Shown here piece by piece: positions 53,922-63,885 of a stretch of 64,000 nucleotides of DNA (the first letter of the stretch is position 1; the number at the start of each line of letters is the position of its first letter). The position numbers and the translations under genes were made by a program. The stretch spans positions 207,151 through 271,150 of the forward strand of contig JACJNX010000075.1 of the NCBI GenBank assembly GCA_014695255.1, written 5' to 3'. The DNA is from Cyanobacteria bacterium FACHB-63. Lineage in GTDB: Bacteria > Cyanobacteriota > Cyanobacteriia > Leptolyngbyales > Leptolyngbyaceae. The notes below the pieces were generated by a model that was not told the origin of the DNA, did no database searches, and saw only the letters and a list, made by a program, of their open reading frames with translations.

Positions 53922-55544
53922 TTATCCCTGTTTCAGTTGCAGGACTAATTTCTGCCATTGCGCCAACATCGCTGGATCAGAAGGCTGACCCTGCACCATC
54001 ATCACCACGCCGTCTTCAACTTGGCGAACCCCGTACTGATTGTCGTTGACTAGCTTCTCCAGCACCGGTAAGGTTCTGGCGAGACGTGATCGACTATCTT
54101 TGAACGCTTTGCTGTATTCCTTCAGTTGCCAAAGATCTGCGATCGCATAATCAACCCGAACCTTTTGGCGGCGATCGTCATAGATCTCCAATGTTGGAAG
54201 GCGGACGATGATCCGACGAGTCGAGAGCTGCGGTATAAGATAGGTCGTCGTGCTAACACTCACATTATCCGGAACATTGCGAATCACATTATAGATGTGG
54301 CTTGCGTGTTCCCATTGACGTGGCAGCGGCACAAACACCCAAGGGCGCACCGAATCGGGAATCATAAACGAAAAAGTTCGATGCGGATTGCCGCTCACCA
54401 TAAACAACAGCGATAGCACAGTGCACACTTTCCACCATCGGCGGAACTTTGCAGTAAACCACGCTGGGTGGCGCTCCCACCACAGAATCGCACCATAAAA
54501 CACACCCGGAACCACAGCAACGGCATATCTGAGCGTCACTGAGAGCGCAGTCTGCCCGGTTTGAGCAAAAATCGCAATCAACGGAAATGCAGAAAGAATC
54601 CAAGCCGCTCCCGATACCGCAGGCACAAGTGCTAACGCCACCCACTGACCCGCAAGATAGTTAATGCGTCGATCGAGCGGAAGCAGGAGATATTGAGCCA
54701 GCCGGATCGGATGCGTAACCATACCCCAAAGCACTTGCAAGGTCGTCGGCTGATCCGTATCCACAAACTGTCTAAATCGATTGGCTAAATACAATCGTGA
54801 AACATCCGACGAAAACTGGGGTTGAACCACATTCGTCACGAACGCTACATAGCCAAAACTGAGAATGCAGAGCGCAATGCCAATCCATGGATGCCGCCGA
54901 CCGAGCATCAGATACACTCCGATACTGAACAGGATAATTCCTGCATCTTCCCGAACGCCCAGCACCAAGACCGCACAGATCCAAAACCAAACCCAGTTCT
55001 TTTTCTCTAGTGCCAGAAGTGTTCCAAATGCAAACAATGGAATCTGACAATGTTCGTAGAAGTTCGCAACGGTTGAGCCAACTACTGGAATCGCTGTGTA
55101 ATAACTGGCTGTAATCCAGACCGATAGCTGTTCTGATAAACGGTGTCGCGCTAGTGCATAAAGCACCAATCCACCCGCTGTCATCAATCCCACTTGCAAC
55201 ACAATTAATGTAATCGGGTGAGGAAAGAGGGCATACAACGGAAGCCAGAGCAGGAAACCTGGAACGAAATGCTGACCGAGATGGATAAAAGATACAGTTG
55301 GAGTTGCGCCGTCTTCGAGTGAAGCAATAGAATTTGCAGACGTGAGTGAACTCTGAAACCAACGCCCGTGTAAATTATTCCAGAATAGTTGATTGAAAAG
55401 CCCTTGATCGTAAGAGGTATAAAACGAGAAATAACGGTTGAGCGAAATTGCTAGGACGATCGTAAAAAATACGATCGCAAGCACCAACGCTCGTCGCAAT
55501 CCTACTTGATGTCGATCTGGCACAATTCGCTTCAAAATTCTCAT
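53922..55544 (-). CDS. DUF2079 membrane protein
   Basis: A 540-residue protein with about ten hydrophobic spans and a basic N-terminus. The segment SFYTSYDQGLFNQLFWNNLHG and the acidic pair in REDAG are typical for DUF2079, a family that resembles GT-C glycosyltransferases. The substrate is unknown. The ATG at 55544 overlaps the stop of the upstream small gene by ATGA. Confidence 0.85.
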   Translation of the reverse strand: MRILKRIVPDRHQVGLRRALVLAIVFFTIVLAISLNRYFSFYTSYDQGLFNQLFWNNLHGRWFQSSLTSANSIASLEDGATPTVSFIHLGQHFVPGFLLWLPLYALFPHPITLIVLQVGLMTAGGLVLYALARHRLSEQLSVWITASYYTAIPVVGSTVANFYEHCQIPLFAFGTLLALEKKNWVWFWICAVLVLGVREDAGIILFSIGVYLMLGRRHPWIGIALCILSFGYVAFVTNVVQPQFSSDVSRLYLANRFRQFVDTDQPTTLQVLWGMVTHPIRLAQYLLLPLDRRINYLAGQWVALALVPAVSGAAWILSAFPLIAIFAQTGQTALSVTLRYAVAVVPGVFYGAILWWERHPAWFTAKFRRWWKVCTVLSLLFMVSGNPHRTFSFMIPDSVRPWVFVPLPRQWEHASHIYNVIRNVPDNVSVSTTTYLIPQLSTRRIIVRLPTLEIYDDRRQKVRVDYAIADLWQLKEYSKAFKDSRSRLARTLPVLEKLVNDNQYGVRQVEDGVVMMVQGQPSDPAMLAQWQKLVLQLKQG

Positions 55545-56002
55545 TTCGATGCCTGCCAGTCCTTAGTCAATACTTCGCCCCATCTTGCCGCCAAACTGAC
55601 TTGAGTAAAGGGGACTTCAACAAATCGATCGCCTAAATCAAATACGAGTGAGATCGTTTTTCCTTTATTTGGCGGCGCATTCAGATCGACGGTTTCACCG
55701 TTTACGAGCAATCGAATATTTTGTACAGATTTTAATGAAAAAGTATCGGTTTCGGTCACTGCTTTGCGGGTTGCTTTACCGACCGTTAGTGTATCTTCTT
55801 TTTGTCCCAAAACTGAGTAGATATCGTATTTCGCTCGTCCAAACGGCTCTGCCCAGCGGCGATAGGTTTCTAAGGTTTGATATTCATTCCAACCTGCATA
55901 CGCTAGTCCGATAAATGCTGCCAATAACGGCAACCATAACAACCCATGAATCATAATTTTGAAGGCGCACGATCGACAGTTTCCATCGTGCCATAGCTTC
56001 AT
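55541..56002 (-). CDS. Hypothetical membrane-anchored protein
   Basis: A protein of 153 residues if started at ATG 56002, or 137 from ATG 55954; neither has a strong ribosome-binding site, so the start is open. The longer form begins with a DGNCRSC pair of cysteines. One membrane span (IHGLLWLPLLAAFIGLAYAG) is followed by an extracytoplasmic domain with strands VQNIRLLVNGETV and TISLVFDLG. No family is recognised. Translational coupling to DUF2079 (ATGA) suggests a joint function. Confidence 0.6.
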   Translation of the reverse strand: MKLWHDGNCRSCAFKIMIHGLLWLPLLAAFIGLAYAGWNEYQTLETYRRWAEPFGRAKYDIYSVLGQKEDTLTVGKATRKAVTETDTFSLKSVQNIRLLVNGETVDLNAPPNKGKTISLVFDLGDRFVEVPFTQVSLAARWGEVLTKDWQASK

Positions 56003-56070
56003 TGTTCTAAACACACGAGAACAGCAGTATCGGCTATGGTTGGAGTGCAAGTAGGATTTTGGCTTCTGAT

Positions 56071-57906
56071 ATGAGAAAGCTCCTGATCATCGCCCTCTGT
56101 CTTGTGGGATTGGGTTGGGCGATCGTGCAGTTTCCCGGTTTAGCCACTCAAGGCACTTACGATCGCATCGTTCTCGATTTCCGCGATGACCTCGCTAACA
56201 CTGAAATTCAAGCGCAGATCGATGCGATCGCGCAAAATTATCACGTCCGCCCTCAGTTAAATAGTCGATTTTCTCAACCCGAACATCTTTATATTGTTGA
56301 AGGCGATAAATCGCTGTTGAACCAGCTAAAGAAATCTAATTTGAAGCGATACACTGAAGCGATCGAACCGGATTATATCTATCGCATTCCCCAAGGTGAA
56401 ACGCCGAAAGCGATTCGTTCAACCTCTGAGCCAAAGCTATCTGCTCTAGCACCGAATGATCCAATGTACAGCCAACAATGGAACCTCCATAACATTGGCA
56501 TTGAGTCAGGCTGGACAGAAACGAAAGGACGGGGTGTAACCGTTGCGGTGATTGATACCGGAGTCTCGAAGGTTCCTGATTTAGAGCAAACTAACTTTGT
56601 CACAGGCTACGATTTTGTCAACGATAGCGACAATGCCGAAGACGATAACGGACATGGAACTCACGTTGCAGGTACGATCGCACAGTCCACAAACAATAAC
56701 TTTGGCGTTGCGGGAATTGCTTACGAAGCGAACATCATGCCGCTCAAGGTTCTGAGTTCTTTTGGCGGTGGAACTGTTGCGGACATTGCAGAAGCCATCC
56801 GATTTGCGGCAGATAACAAAGCCGATGTGATTAACCTCAGTTTGGGTGGCGGTGGTGAAAGTTCGGTTCTCAAAGATGCGATCGACTATGCTCACAGTAA
56901 AGGGGTTGTGGTCGTCGCAGCGGCGGGAAATTCCAGCAGCAATGCGGCAGATTATCCAGCGCGATATCCTCATGCGATCGCAGTAGCAGCGTTAGATGCG
57001 TCTGGAGAAAAAGCTCCTTATTCTAACTTTGGTGCAGGCGTGGATATTGCCGCTCCGGGTGGCTCAACCGCTCAAGGTGAAGCAGGCGGCATTCTGCAAA
57101 ATACGCTGAATCCCCAAACGGGTGAATCTGTGTTTGCAGCCTTTCAGGGGACGAGCATGGCGGCTCCGCACGTCGCAGGCGTGGCGGCTTTAGTCAAAGC
57201 CGCAGGAGTCACCGAACCCGATGAAGTGTTAGCCGTTCTAAAGCAGTCCGCCCGCAAAGTTGAGTCTGATGAACTGAATCATTTTGGAGCCGGAAAGCTG
57301 GATGCTTCGGCAGCAGTCAAACTCGCTCTACATGGCAAGATTACGTTTAACGATTTTTGGCGCTGGCTGCGGGATAATGGCTATCTCAATCCACGCTTCT
57401 GGATCGATGGTGGAGTCGTAGGGCTACTGCCGAAATTGGCAATGGTGCTCGGTTCTTATCTATTGGCATGGTTCTTGAAAGTGTACTTCCCGTTCAACTG
57501 GAGTTGGGCGATGTCTTCAGGTTTAGTTGCGGGGAGTTCTGGACTGTTTTTTCTGCGGGGACTGTACCGATTTGATATGCCGCAATTTCCATTCCGCATT
57601 CTGGGAAGTTCGCTGCCTGAACTGGGAAGCGCGATTCAAGCCAGTGGAGCGCTTAATCCGATTTCTGCCAGTGTGCTGATTCCGTTTATGCTGCTTGCGT
57701 TATTGTTAGGACATTCTCAGGGAAGATTGTTTGCGATCGGCACCACGATCGGCGTGACTGCTTTTCTGGGAATTAGCGCGATCGCTGATCCACAAGTCAT
57801 GTGGCTCGGTGAGGGCTTCATCGGGAGAGCATATTTGATTGTGAATGCGCTACTCTGCTATGGGCTGGCGCGATTGGCTTTGAAAGCGGGAGAAAGAACA
57901 GTATGA
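56071..57906 (+). CDS. Subtilisin-like S8 protease with membrane tail
   Basis: A 612-residue protein from the ATG at 56071 (MRKLLIIALC). Signal or anchor at about 2-22, a propeptide-like region at about 28-125, and the protease domain at about 130-420 with Asp162 (VIDTGV), His195 (NGHGTHVAG), Asn287 (AAAGN) and Ser362 (GTSMAAPHVAG), so the triad is complete. Unusually, residues about 450-612 hold four or more hydrophobic helices (YLLAWFLKVYF, SGLVAGSSGLFFLRGLY, PFMLLALLLG, LIVNALLCYGLARLAL). It is probably an extracytoplasmic membrane-bound protease. The stop overlaps the next start by ATGA. Confidence 0.9.
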   Translation: MRKLLIIALCLVGLGWAIVQFPGLATQGTYDRIVLDFRDDLANTEIQAQIDAIAQNYHVRPQLNSRFSQPEHLYIVEGDKSLLNQLKKSNLKRYTEAIEPDYIYRIPQGETPKAIRSTSEPKLSALAPNDPMYSQQWNLHNIGIESGWTETKGRGVTVAVIDTGVSKVPDLEQTNFVTGYDFVNDSDNAEDDNGHGTHVAGTIAQSTNNNFGVAGIAYEANIMPLKVLSSFGGGTVADIAEAIRFAADNKADVINLSLGGGGESSVLKDAIDYAHSKGVVVVAAAGNSSSNAADYPARYPHAIAVAALDASGEKAPYSNFGAGVDIAAPGGSTAQGEAGGILQNTLNPQTGESVFAAFQGTSMAAPHVAGVAALVKAAGVTEPDEVLAVLKQSARKVESDELNHFGAGKLDASAAVKLALHGKITFNDFWRWLRDNGYLNPRFWIDGGVVGLLPKLAMVLGSYLLAWFLKVYFPFNWSWAMSSGLVAGSSGLFFLRGLYRFDMPQFPFRILGSSLPELGSAIQASGALNPISASVLIPFMLLALLLGHSQGRLFAIGTTIGVTAFLGISAIADPQVMWLGEGFIGRAYLIVNALLCYGLARLALKAGERTV

Positions 57907-58118
57907 CCGTTACAGGAGTGATTCAGCGGAAAGGATTTGGCACGGGAGCTTGGGCGATCGATGCCGACAATGGCAAGTCTTACGAATTGCACAAGCCGCC
58001 GGAGGAATTACAACATGCAGGGTTAAAAGTCACTGTTGAAGGTGAAATTCGCGATGATGTTATGAGCTTTGCGATGATTGGACAAATTCTTGAGGTGAAA
58101 CAGTTTCAGATTCTCTAA
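57903..58118 (+). CDS. Small OB-like protein coupled to the subtilase
   Basis: A 71-residue soluble protein of beta-rich character (VTGVIQRKGFGTGAWAID, LKVTVEGEIRDDVMSFAMIG), like small OB-fold domains. Family not named with certainty. Its ATG overlaps the protease stop (ATGA), so the two are co-translated. A terminator follows. Confidence 0.7.
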   Translation: MTVTGVIQRKGFGTGAWAIDADNGKSYELHKPPEELQHAGLKVTVEGEIRDDVMSFAMIGQILEVKQFQIL

Positions 58119-58124
58119 TTGATT

Positions 58125-58157
58125 GCCCGCTAAAGTGTGAACCTTAGCGGGCTTTTC
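58125..58157 (+). terminator. Terminator after the OB-like gene
   Basis: GCCCGCTAA (58125-58133) pairs with TTAGCGGGC (58144-58152), then TTTT. Confidence 0.9.
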
Positions 58158-58261
58158 ATTATTCAAAAACATCACATTGCTAGCAAAAACCTACAATACG
58201 TGTGCGGCCTTTACAAATCAAATTGAGATTTGAACTAGATTCACTGCGAGAAACTCGCAAG

Positions 58262-58831
58262 CTACTTCACGTCTTGATCGATCGGAACCAGCTTATAAAG
58301 CGTTTCATTAGTGGCGGCAGTAGGTGAAGTAGTGGGTACATTGACAACTCGCTGTGCCGGAGGAGCTTTAACATCGTTGGCGATCGCCTTCACTGCGTTA
58401 ACCGCGCTCATCACGGTTTTCACAGTTTCATTCACACCATCTGCAGTTTGTCTAACCGTACTGACTGTGCTTTTCACAGTATGACTTACACTGGTCGTCA
58501 CACTATTAACCGCCTCATTGACATCTGTGGTAGAACCATTAATGTTCTCAGCAACATCATTAACCGCATCTCCAATCTGTTGAACAGCATCATTGAGATT
58601 GCTAGCCGTAGACCTTGCCGTTTCTCCCACCCCTCTGATTGTTCGATTGATCCGCCTTGTCGCATCTGGCGTCAGAAGCGATGCAGCGAGACCCCCCAAG
58701 ATAGCTCCGATCGATGCTCCGATCACAATCTTCGTCAAGCCGTTCCCGTTCCCCGGTGAACTAGCGGATGAATGGCTAGAACCATTAACCGGAGGAGCTT
58801 CTGCTATTAAAAACTCATTACTATTTGCCAC
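58262..58831 (-). CDS. YtxH-like stress protein
   Basis: A 189-residue protein with a hydrophobic glycine-zipper segment (VIGASIGAILGGLAASLLTP, about 32-51) followed by helical repeats of 11-residue type rich in Ala, Val, Thr and Asn (STTDVNEAVNSVTTSVSHTV). The layout recalls YtxH and LEA-like proteins of membrane stress. A paralogue follows upstream (58871-59722), 39 bases away on the same strand. Confidence 0.7.
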   Translation of the reverse strand: MANSNEFLIAEAPPVNGSSHSSASSPGNGNGLTKIVIGASIGAILGGLAASLLTPDATRRINRTIRGVGETARSTASNLNDAVQQIGDAVNDVAENINGSTTDVNEAVNSVTTSVSHTVKSTVSTVRQTADGVNETVKTVMSAVNAVKAIANDVKAPPAQRVVNVPTTSPTAATNETLYKLVPIDQDVK

Positions 58832-58870
58832 GATCGCACGTCTCCTAATTCGCTGGCTTCGCCCTTGTGA

Positions 58871-59722
58871 TCAGTCTGTCCGCTCAAAAGACTCATAAAA
58901 TTTCCCAACCGGATCAGTTTCCATGCCTTCCGTCGCGCTCGAATAACCGTAAGGCTGTTCTACTTCAATCCCGGATGGCTGATCAACATCTATCTCGAAC
59001 GATTTTGCAGGCATTCCACGATCGATCACAGATTCTCCGGTCGAAGGCTGTGCAGCATAGGTTGCATTATCGATCGTCTGTCTTGTTGCTTGTCCAGTTT
59101 GTTCGATCGCATTAGCAGTGGTCGAAGCCGTTTTCTGTGCGCCTTGGCTCACCGCTTGCCCGGTTTGAGAGATAGCATTTGCAGTCGCAGAAGCCGCTTG
59201 CTGCGCTCCTTGACTTACCGCTTGTCCAGTTTGCTGAATTACATCAGCCGTTCCAGAGGCAACTTGTTGAACACCCTGTGCTACTTTATGTGCAGCATCA
59301 GATGTTCCTCCCACAACTGCATAGCTCACGCCGTCTCCAATACTCTGCGCGGCTTCTCCGATGCCTTTTGCGGTGGTTCCCAATCCTTCACCGATCGTAC
59401 CCAATGCTTTTCCCACACCTTTAGCGGCTCGGTTATATCCCTGAGCCATCTTGCGACCTGCTAACAGCCCGATCGATGCTCCGATCAGTGCTCCAATCAA
59501 TGCTCTCGATAGCGGTGAACTTAGGCTAGAGCTATCAGATTCTACTTCTGGCTTATAGTCAGTTGAAGCAGGTGTTTTAGCTTCCATGTTGACTGAGGTG
59601 GGATAGCTCTGGGGTTGGGGGGTGGACGTCGGTTGCTGTGAATACCCCTGTGGTTGAGGAGTGGATGTCGATTGCTGTGGATAGTTCGTTTGGCTGGGAG
59701 TAAACTGATCTTCCTGAAGCAT
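58871..59722 (-). CDS. YtxH/LEA-like repeat protein
   Basis: A 283-residue protein: Gln/Pro/Thr/Ser-rich N-terminus with two copies of a PQGYSQQPTSTPQ-type unit, a glycine-zipper segment (LIGALIGASIGLLAGRKMAQ, about 87-106), then long helical repeats; one 22-residue unit (ISQTGQAVSQGAQ...) occurs about three times at about 170-225. The C-terminus is acidic. It is likely membrane-associated and stress-linked, from its composition only. Probably co-transcribed with the next gene. Confidence 0.7.
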   Translation of the reverse strand: MLQEDQFTPSQTNYPQQSTSTPQPQGYSQQPTSTPQPQSYPTSVNMEAKTPASTDYKPEVESDSSSLSSPLSRALIGALIGASIGLLAGRKMAQGYNRAAKGVGKALGTIGEGLGTTAKGIGEAAQSIGDGVSYAVVGGTSDAAHKVAQGVQQVASGTADVIQQTGQAVSQGAQQAASATANAISQTGQAVSQGAQKTASTTANAIEQTGQATRQTIDNATYAAQPSTGESVIDRGMPAKSFEIDVDQPSGIEVEQPYGYSSATEGMETDPVGKFYESFERTD

Positions 59723-59911
59723 GGCTCTTTTCCCTTATTGAAAGTTCGTTGATTGATGAGTGATTAAATGGTCATCTACAGCAAAGCTAACGAGTTCACT
59801 TTAGGACTAAATGCCCCCAAAGGCAGACTTGCAGTAAATCGCAGTCAAACAAAAACTCGAAGATTGAATTACGAATAATCTCCGAAGAACAATAAAGATT
59901 TTATGGTGAAG

Positions 59912-62900
59912 CTATTGAACTGAAGCTAATGCAGGTTCCGGTAAAGCACCTTGCATCCGGCTTAGCCAGTCAATTAAGTGCGTGAGTTGTTGATCGGCAC
60001 TGAGCGCACCCAAGCCACGAACCGTAACTTTTCCAGTCGTAAAGACGAAGCGCGATCGCAGATGCTCCGGTAGATTTTCCTTTAGCAAATTCCAAGCAGG
60101 TTCCTCCATCGGAGTTTCCAAAATAATGTGCTGCTTGCCTTCGGGCTTGATGCGAGAGAACCCAAGTTTTTTAGCAGTTTGCTTCAGTTCCATGACTCTA
60201 AGAAGCTGTTGAGCCGCGATCGGAATCTGACCATAAAGATCATTCCAATCGGCTGCCACTTGCACCAATTCAGCTTTTGATTGTGCTGCTGCAACTGCAC
60301 GATAAGCACCCATTTTCTGATCTAAGTCAGGAATGTAATCGGCGGGAATAAATGCCGTGAGGCTGAGATCAATTTGCGTATCATCGACTTGCGGAATCTC
60401 TTGACCCCGGATTTCCTGGATGGCTTCTTGCAGCATTTCCATATAGAGATCAAAGCCGATCGCATCCATCTGTCCGGATTGTTCTGCACCAAGCAAGTTA
60501 CCGACTCCTCGAATTTCCATATCTCGCATGGCTAACTGATAGCCCGATCCAAGCTGGGTGAACTCTTGTAAAGCACGGAGCCGTTGACGGGCTGCATCTG
60601 AAAGTTGATGTTGTTTTGGATAAAATAGCCATGCGTGTGCTTGAATGCCTGCACGTCCGACTCGACCACGCAACTGATAAAGCTGCGATAAGCCGAACTT
60701 TTGAGCATCTTCGATCAAAATGGTGTTGACTCTCGGAATGTCTAAGCCAGATTCGATGATTGTTGTACACAATAGAACATCAGCTTCACCACCCCCGAAT
60801 GTTAGCATCACGGATTCGAGTTCAGATTCGGGCATCTGACCATGCGCGACAGCAATTCTCACTCCCGGAATCATTTCACGAATTCGAGCGGAGATTTCTT
60901 CGATGCCTTCAACACGCGGAACCACATAGAAAATTTGACCACCGCGATCGAGTTCTTGCCGAATCGCCGATCGCACCATCTCAGGATCATAGGGTGATAG
61001 ATGCGTTTTAATCGGACGACGAGAAGGCGGTGGCGTAGTGATTAAACTCATTTCCCGCACACCCGAAAGCGCCATATACAAGGTTCTTGGAATTGGAGTT
61101 GCACTGAGGGTGAGAACATCAACTTGAGTCTTCAGTGATTTGATTTTTTCTTTCTGATTCACTCCAAATCGTTGTTCCTCATCGACGACTAGCAATCCTA
61201 AGTCTTTGAATGCAACACCTTTTCCTAAGAGTTGATGTGTTCCGACGACAATATCTAGTTCTCCGGTAATCATGCGGCGCTGAATGTCTTTGCGCTCCTC
61301 AGCCGATCGGAACCGATTCAGCAGTCCAACCTGGATCGGGTAAGGTGCAAAGCGTTCTTTTAGAGTGTGATAGTGCTGTTGAGTCAGAATGGTTGTCGGT
61401 GCAAGTAATGCAACTTGCTTTCCGGCGGTGACTGCTTTGAAGATTGCTCGAATTGCAACTTCAGTTTTACCAAAGCCCACATCACCGCACACTAAACGAT
61501 CCATCGGTCGATCGCTCTCCATATCCAGCTTGACATCCTGAACCGATTTCAATTGATCCGGGGTGGGCTGATACGGGAAAGAATCTTCCATTTCTTGTTG
61601 CCAAGGCATATCTGGCGGATAGATAAAGCCTTGTTGCTGTGCCCGTTGTGCATAGAGTTGCAATAAATCAACCGCAACCTTTTTAACCGCTTTGCGAACT
61701 TTGCTCTTGGTTTTCTCCCAAGCTTTGCTCGACATCTTGTTCAGTTCAGGTTTTGCATCTCCCACACCTCGAAAACGGGAGAGTGAACCTAACTGATCAG
61801 CAGCAACCCTTAACAGTCCATCTGCATACTTTAGAACTAAGTATTCGCGGGTTTCATTGTTAATCGTTAAGCTTTCAAGCTTGAGAAACTGTCCAATACC
61901 ATGACTTTTATGAACAACGAAATCCCCAGGCTGTAGCTTATTTGGATCAACTTGTTTTGATGCAGCACGACGACGCTTACGAACATAAGTTGGTGTTGCT
62001 AAGGTTTGCTGTCCGAAGAACTCCTTATCCGTGACAACGACGAGGCGGAAGGTTGGTAAGATAAACCCTTCAAGTTCCGCTAAGCCAGAATATTTAAGGG
62101 CAACTGGAATATGCTGCGTTTGTAGCTTGTCGATCGCCAGAAAATCCTTCTGATTCGGCACAAACTGCGCGGGACAATCATGCTCTTGCAACAATGCCAC
62201 CGATCGAGATGGTTGCGCCGAAACCAGCCAAACTGCAAAGTTACGATCGCGCTCCTGCCGCAAGGTTTCTGCCAGTCGCGCAAACTGATGCGGAATTGCT
62301 GGAACTGGACGACAAGCCAGATTTAAGCCATTCTTTTCTTCGGCAAGCTCATTTAGAGTAATGCGATCGAACCGCTCAACTTCAATCAAGGCAGCGTCTA
62401 AGGTACGGTGAATTCTCGGCAAGGTCGGTTTGACTTCTTGCCATTGTTCTTCAACGTGTTCGACCCAACGATCGCTGTGAGCTTGGGTCATCTCAGGTTC
62501 GTCGATCGCAATGATTGTATTGCTGGGTAAATAGTCTAATAAGGATGCAGGACGATCGAACGCTAGTCCTAAAAAGCGGCGCATTCCCTCAATGGATACA
62601 CCTTCTGCAAAGCGTTCTTGATCTTCGGGTGACAGATACTCAAGAACAGTCTCATCTAATGCAGATTGAATGATCGGACTAAAGCTAGTCGGTGTTAAAG
62701 TGACTTGCGTAACGCGATCGAGCGAGCGTTGTGTCCCCGGATCAAATTCACGAATCTGGTCTAACTCATCCCCAAATAGCTCTAATCGAACGGGTAATTC
62801 TGCTGCAACCGGAAACACATCAATAATGTCTCCGCGTCGGCTCCATTGCCCCTCGGTTTCAACTAAGTTCGATCGCTCATACCCTAACTTCGCTAACGTA

Positions 62901-63367
62901 TCACTCAACTGTCCAAGGTTGATTTCTTTTCCCTTTTCCAGCGTCACAAAGTAAGGCGTAAACGCCTCAGGGGGCGGCAAATGTGGTTGAAGAGCACGTT
63001 CGGTGGCAACGATCGCTGTTTTTCCCACTCCCTTAACCAAATCCGCCAGCGTTTGCAACTGTCCCCAGGTCATCTCTGCTTCGGGGTCAAACGGCTCATA
63101 TGGGGACGATTCTGAAGTGGGATAGAAGTGCATCGTCTCCCAACCCATCGCATCCATCTGAGCGCTCCAGCGCCCCGCTTCTTCCAGCGTCGCCGTAATT
63201 ACTAAGAGCGGTCGATCGCTTGCCTGTGCCAGCGTTGACGCGACAATTCCTTTGGCTAGCCGAGATAAGCCACTAAGATACAGCGTCGCGTGTTGCTTGA
63301 GTTTGCTGAGCAGCTCAGTAGTGAGCGGCGATCGACCGAGTGCGCGGGTAATCGAAGAAAAAGCCAT
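59912..63367 (-). CDS. mfd: Transcription-repair coupling factor
   Basis: An 1151-residue DNA translocase that removes stalled RNA polymerase and recruits UvrA. The N-terminal UvrB-like part contains [13 protein letters not shown]; the RNA polymerase-interacting region follows ([18 protein letters not shown]); then helicase domains with [14 protein letters not shown] (Walker A), VVDEEQRFG (motif II), [14 protein letters not shown] and [12 protein letters not shown] (motif VI); a C-terminal UvrA-masking domain closes it. The length is normal. Confidence 0.97.
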   Translation of the reverse strand: MAFSSITRALGRSPLTTELLSKLKQHATLYLSGLSRLAKGIVASTLAQASDRPLLVITATLEEAGRWSAQMDAMGWETMHFYPTSESSPYEPFDPEAEMTWGQLQTLADLVKGVGKTAIVATERALQPHLPPPEAFTPYFVTLEKGKEINLGQLSDTLAKLGYERSNLVETEGQWSRRGDIIDVFPVAAELPVRLELFGDELDQIREFDPGTQRSLDRVTQVTLTPTSFSPIIQSALDETVLEYLSPEDQERFAEGVSIEGMRRFLGLAFDRPASLLDYLPSNTIIAIDEPEMTQAHSDRWVEHVEEQWQEVKPTLPRIHRTLDAALIEVERFDRITLNELAEEKNGLNLACRPVPAIPHQFARLAETLRQERDRNFAVWLVSAQPSRSVALLQEHDCPAQFVPNQKDFLAIDKLQTQHIPVALKYSGLAELEGFILPTFRLVVVTDKEFFGQQTLATPTYVRKRRRAASKQVDPNKLQPGDFVVHKSHGIGQFLKLESLTINNETREYLVLKYADGLLRVAADQLGSLSRFRGVGDAKPELNKMSSKAWEKTKSKVRKAVKKVAVDLLQLYAQRAQQQGFIYPPDMPWQQEMEDSFPYQPTPDQLKSVQDVKLDMESDRPMDRLVCGDVGFGKTEVAIRAIFKAVTAGKQVALLAPTTILTQQHYHTLKERFAPYPIQVGLLNRFRSAEERKDIQRRMITGELDIVVGTHQLLGKGVAFKDLGLLVVDEEQRFGVNQKEKIKSLKTQVDVLTLSATPIPRTLYMALSGVREMSLITTPPPSRRPIKTHLSPYDPEMVRSAIRQELDRGGQIFYVVPRVEGIEEISARIREMIPGVRIAVAHGQMPESELESVMLTFGGGEADVLLCTTIIESGLDIPRVNTILIEDAQKFGLSQLYQLRGRVGRAGIQAHAWLFYPKQHQLSDAARQRLRALQEFTQLGSGYQLAMRDMEIRGVGNLLGAEQSGQMDAIGFDLYMEMLQEAIQEIRGQEIPQVDDTQIDLSLTAFIPADYIPDLDQKMGAYRAVAAAQSKAELVQVAADWNDLYGQIPIAAQQLLRVMELKQTAKKLGFSRIKPEGKQHIILETPMEEPAWNLLKENLPEHLRSRFVFTTGKVTVRGLGALSADQQLTHLIDWLSRMQGALPEPALASVQ

Positions 63368-63885
63368 GTCGGACAGAAGATCTTAATGGGTCTTTACATT
63401 CTATCGAAACAACGATCGATCGATCGTCGTCTCATACCAGCTCCCAAAAGTCCTGAGGCACATCGGTAAATATAGTAGATGTGAGACTTTCCTAGCCTGC
63501 TCTGATAGTCCCACCCTTAAACTTTTGATCAAAACTAAACAACAAAAAAAGCAGGCAAAACACACGTATTCTATCGACAAAAGTGCTTTCGTCGATAGAA
63601 TGCATACGAGGCAATTATAGCAAGCGTTCACAAGATTACACGCCTGCTTTGCAAACTGTGGTCTATTGGTGAATATTATAAGCAACAATATCGGAAACAC
63701 ATAATCATACATTCAAAGAAAACAGCCTTGTCTCTTGGCTTTGAAGTTGTGCCACAGTCCCCTATCTTTAAATTGCTTCTTGAGAGAAAGGCATCTAGCA
63801 CTAAGATTATTTATTAGAGTTAAACGAAAGACTGTAATCGCCCAAAATATATCTGGACAACAACAGCCTTTGTTTTGTTATTGAT
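63368..63885. other. Spacer between 5S rRNA and mfd with nested inverted repeats
   Basis: No gene visible. Two nested dyads: AAAGCAGGC (63548-63556) with its complement near 63641-63649, and inside them ATTCTATCGAC (63568-63578) with GTCGATAGAAT (63591-63601). On the minus strand TGCTATAAT (TATAAT complement at 63614-63619) looks like an extended -10 box. Confidence 0.55.

Noticed and set aside
54772..55362. 196-codon minus-strand frame inside the DUF2079 gene
   Set aside because: Cysteine-rich shadow of a hydrophobic gene; the DUF2079 frame has the family segments.
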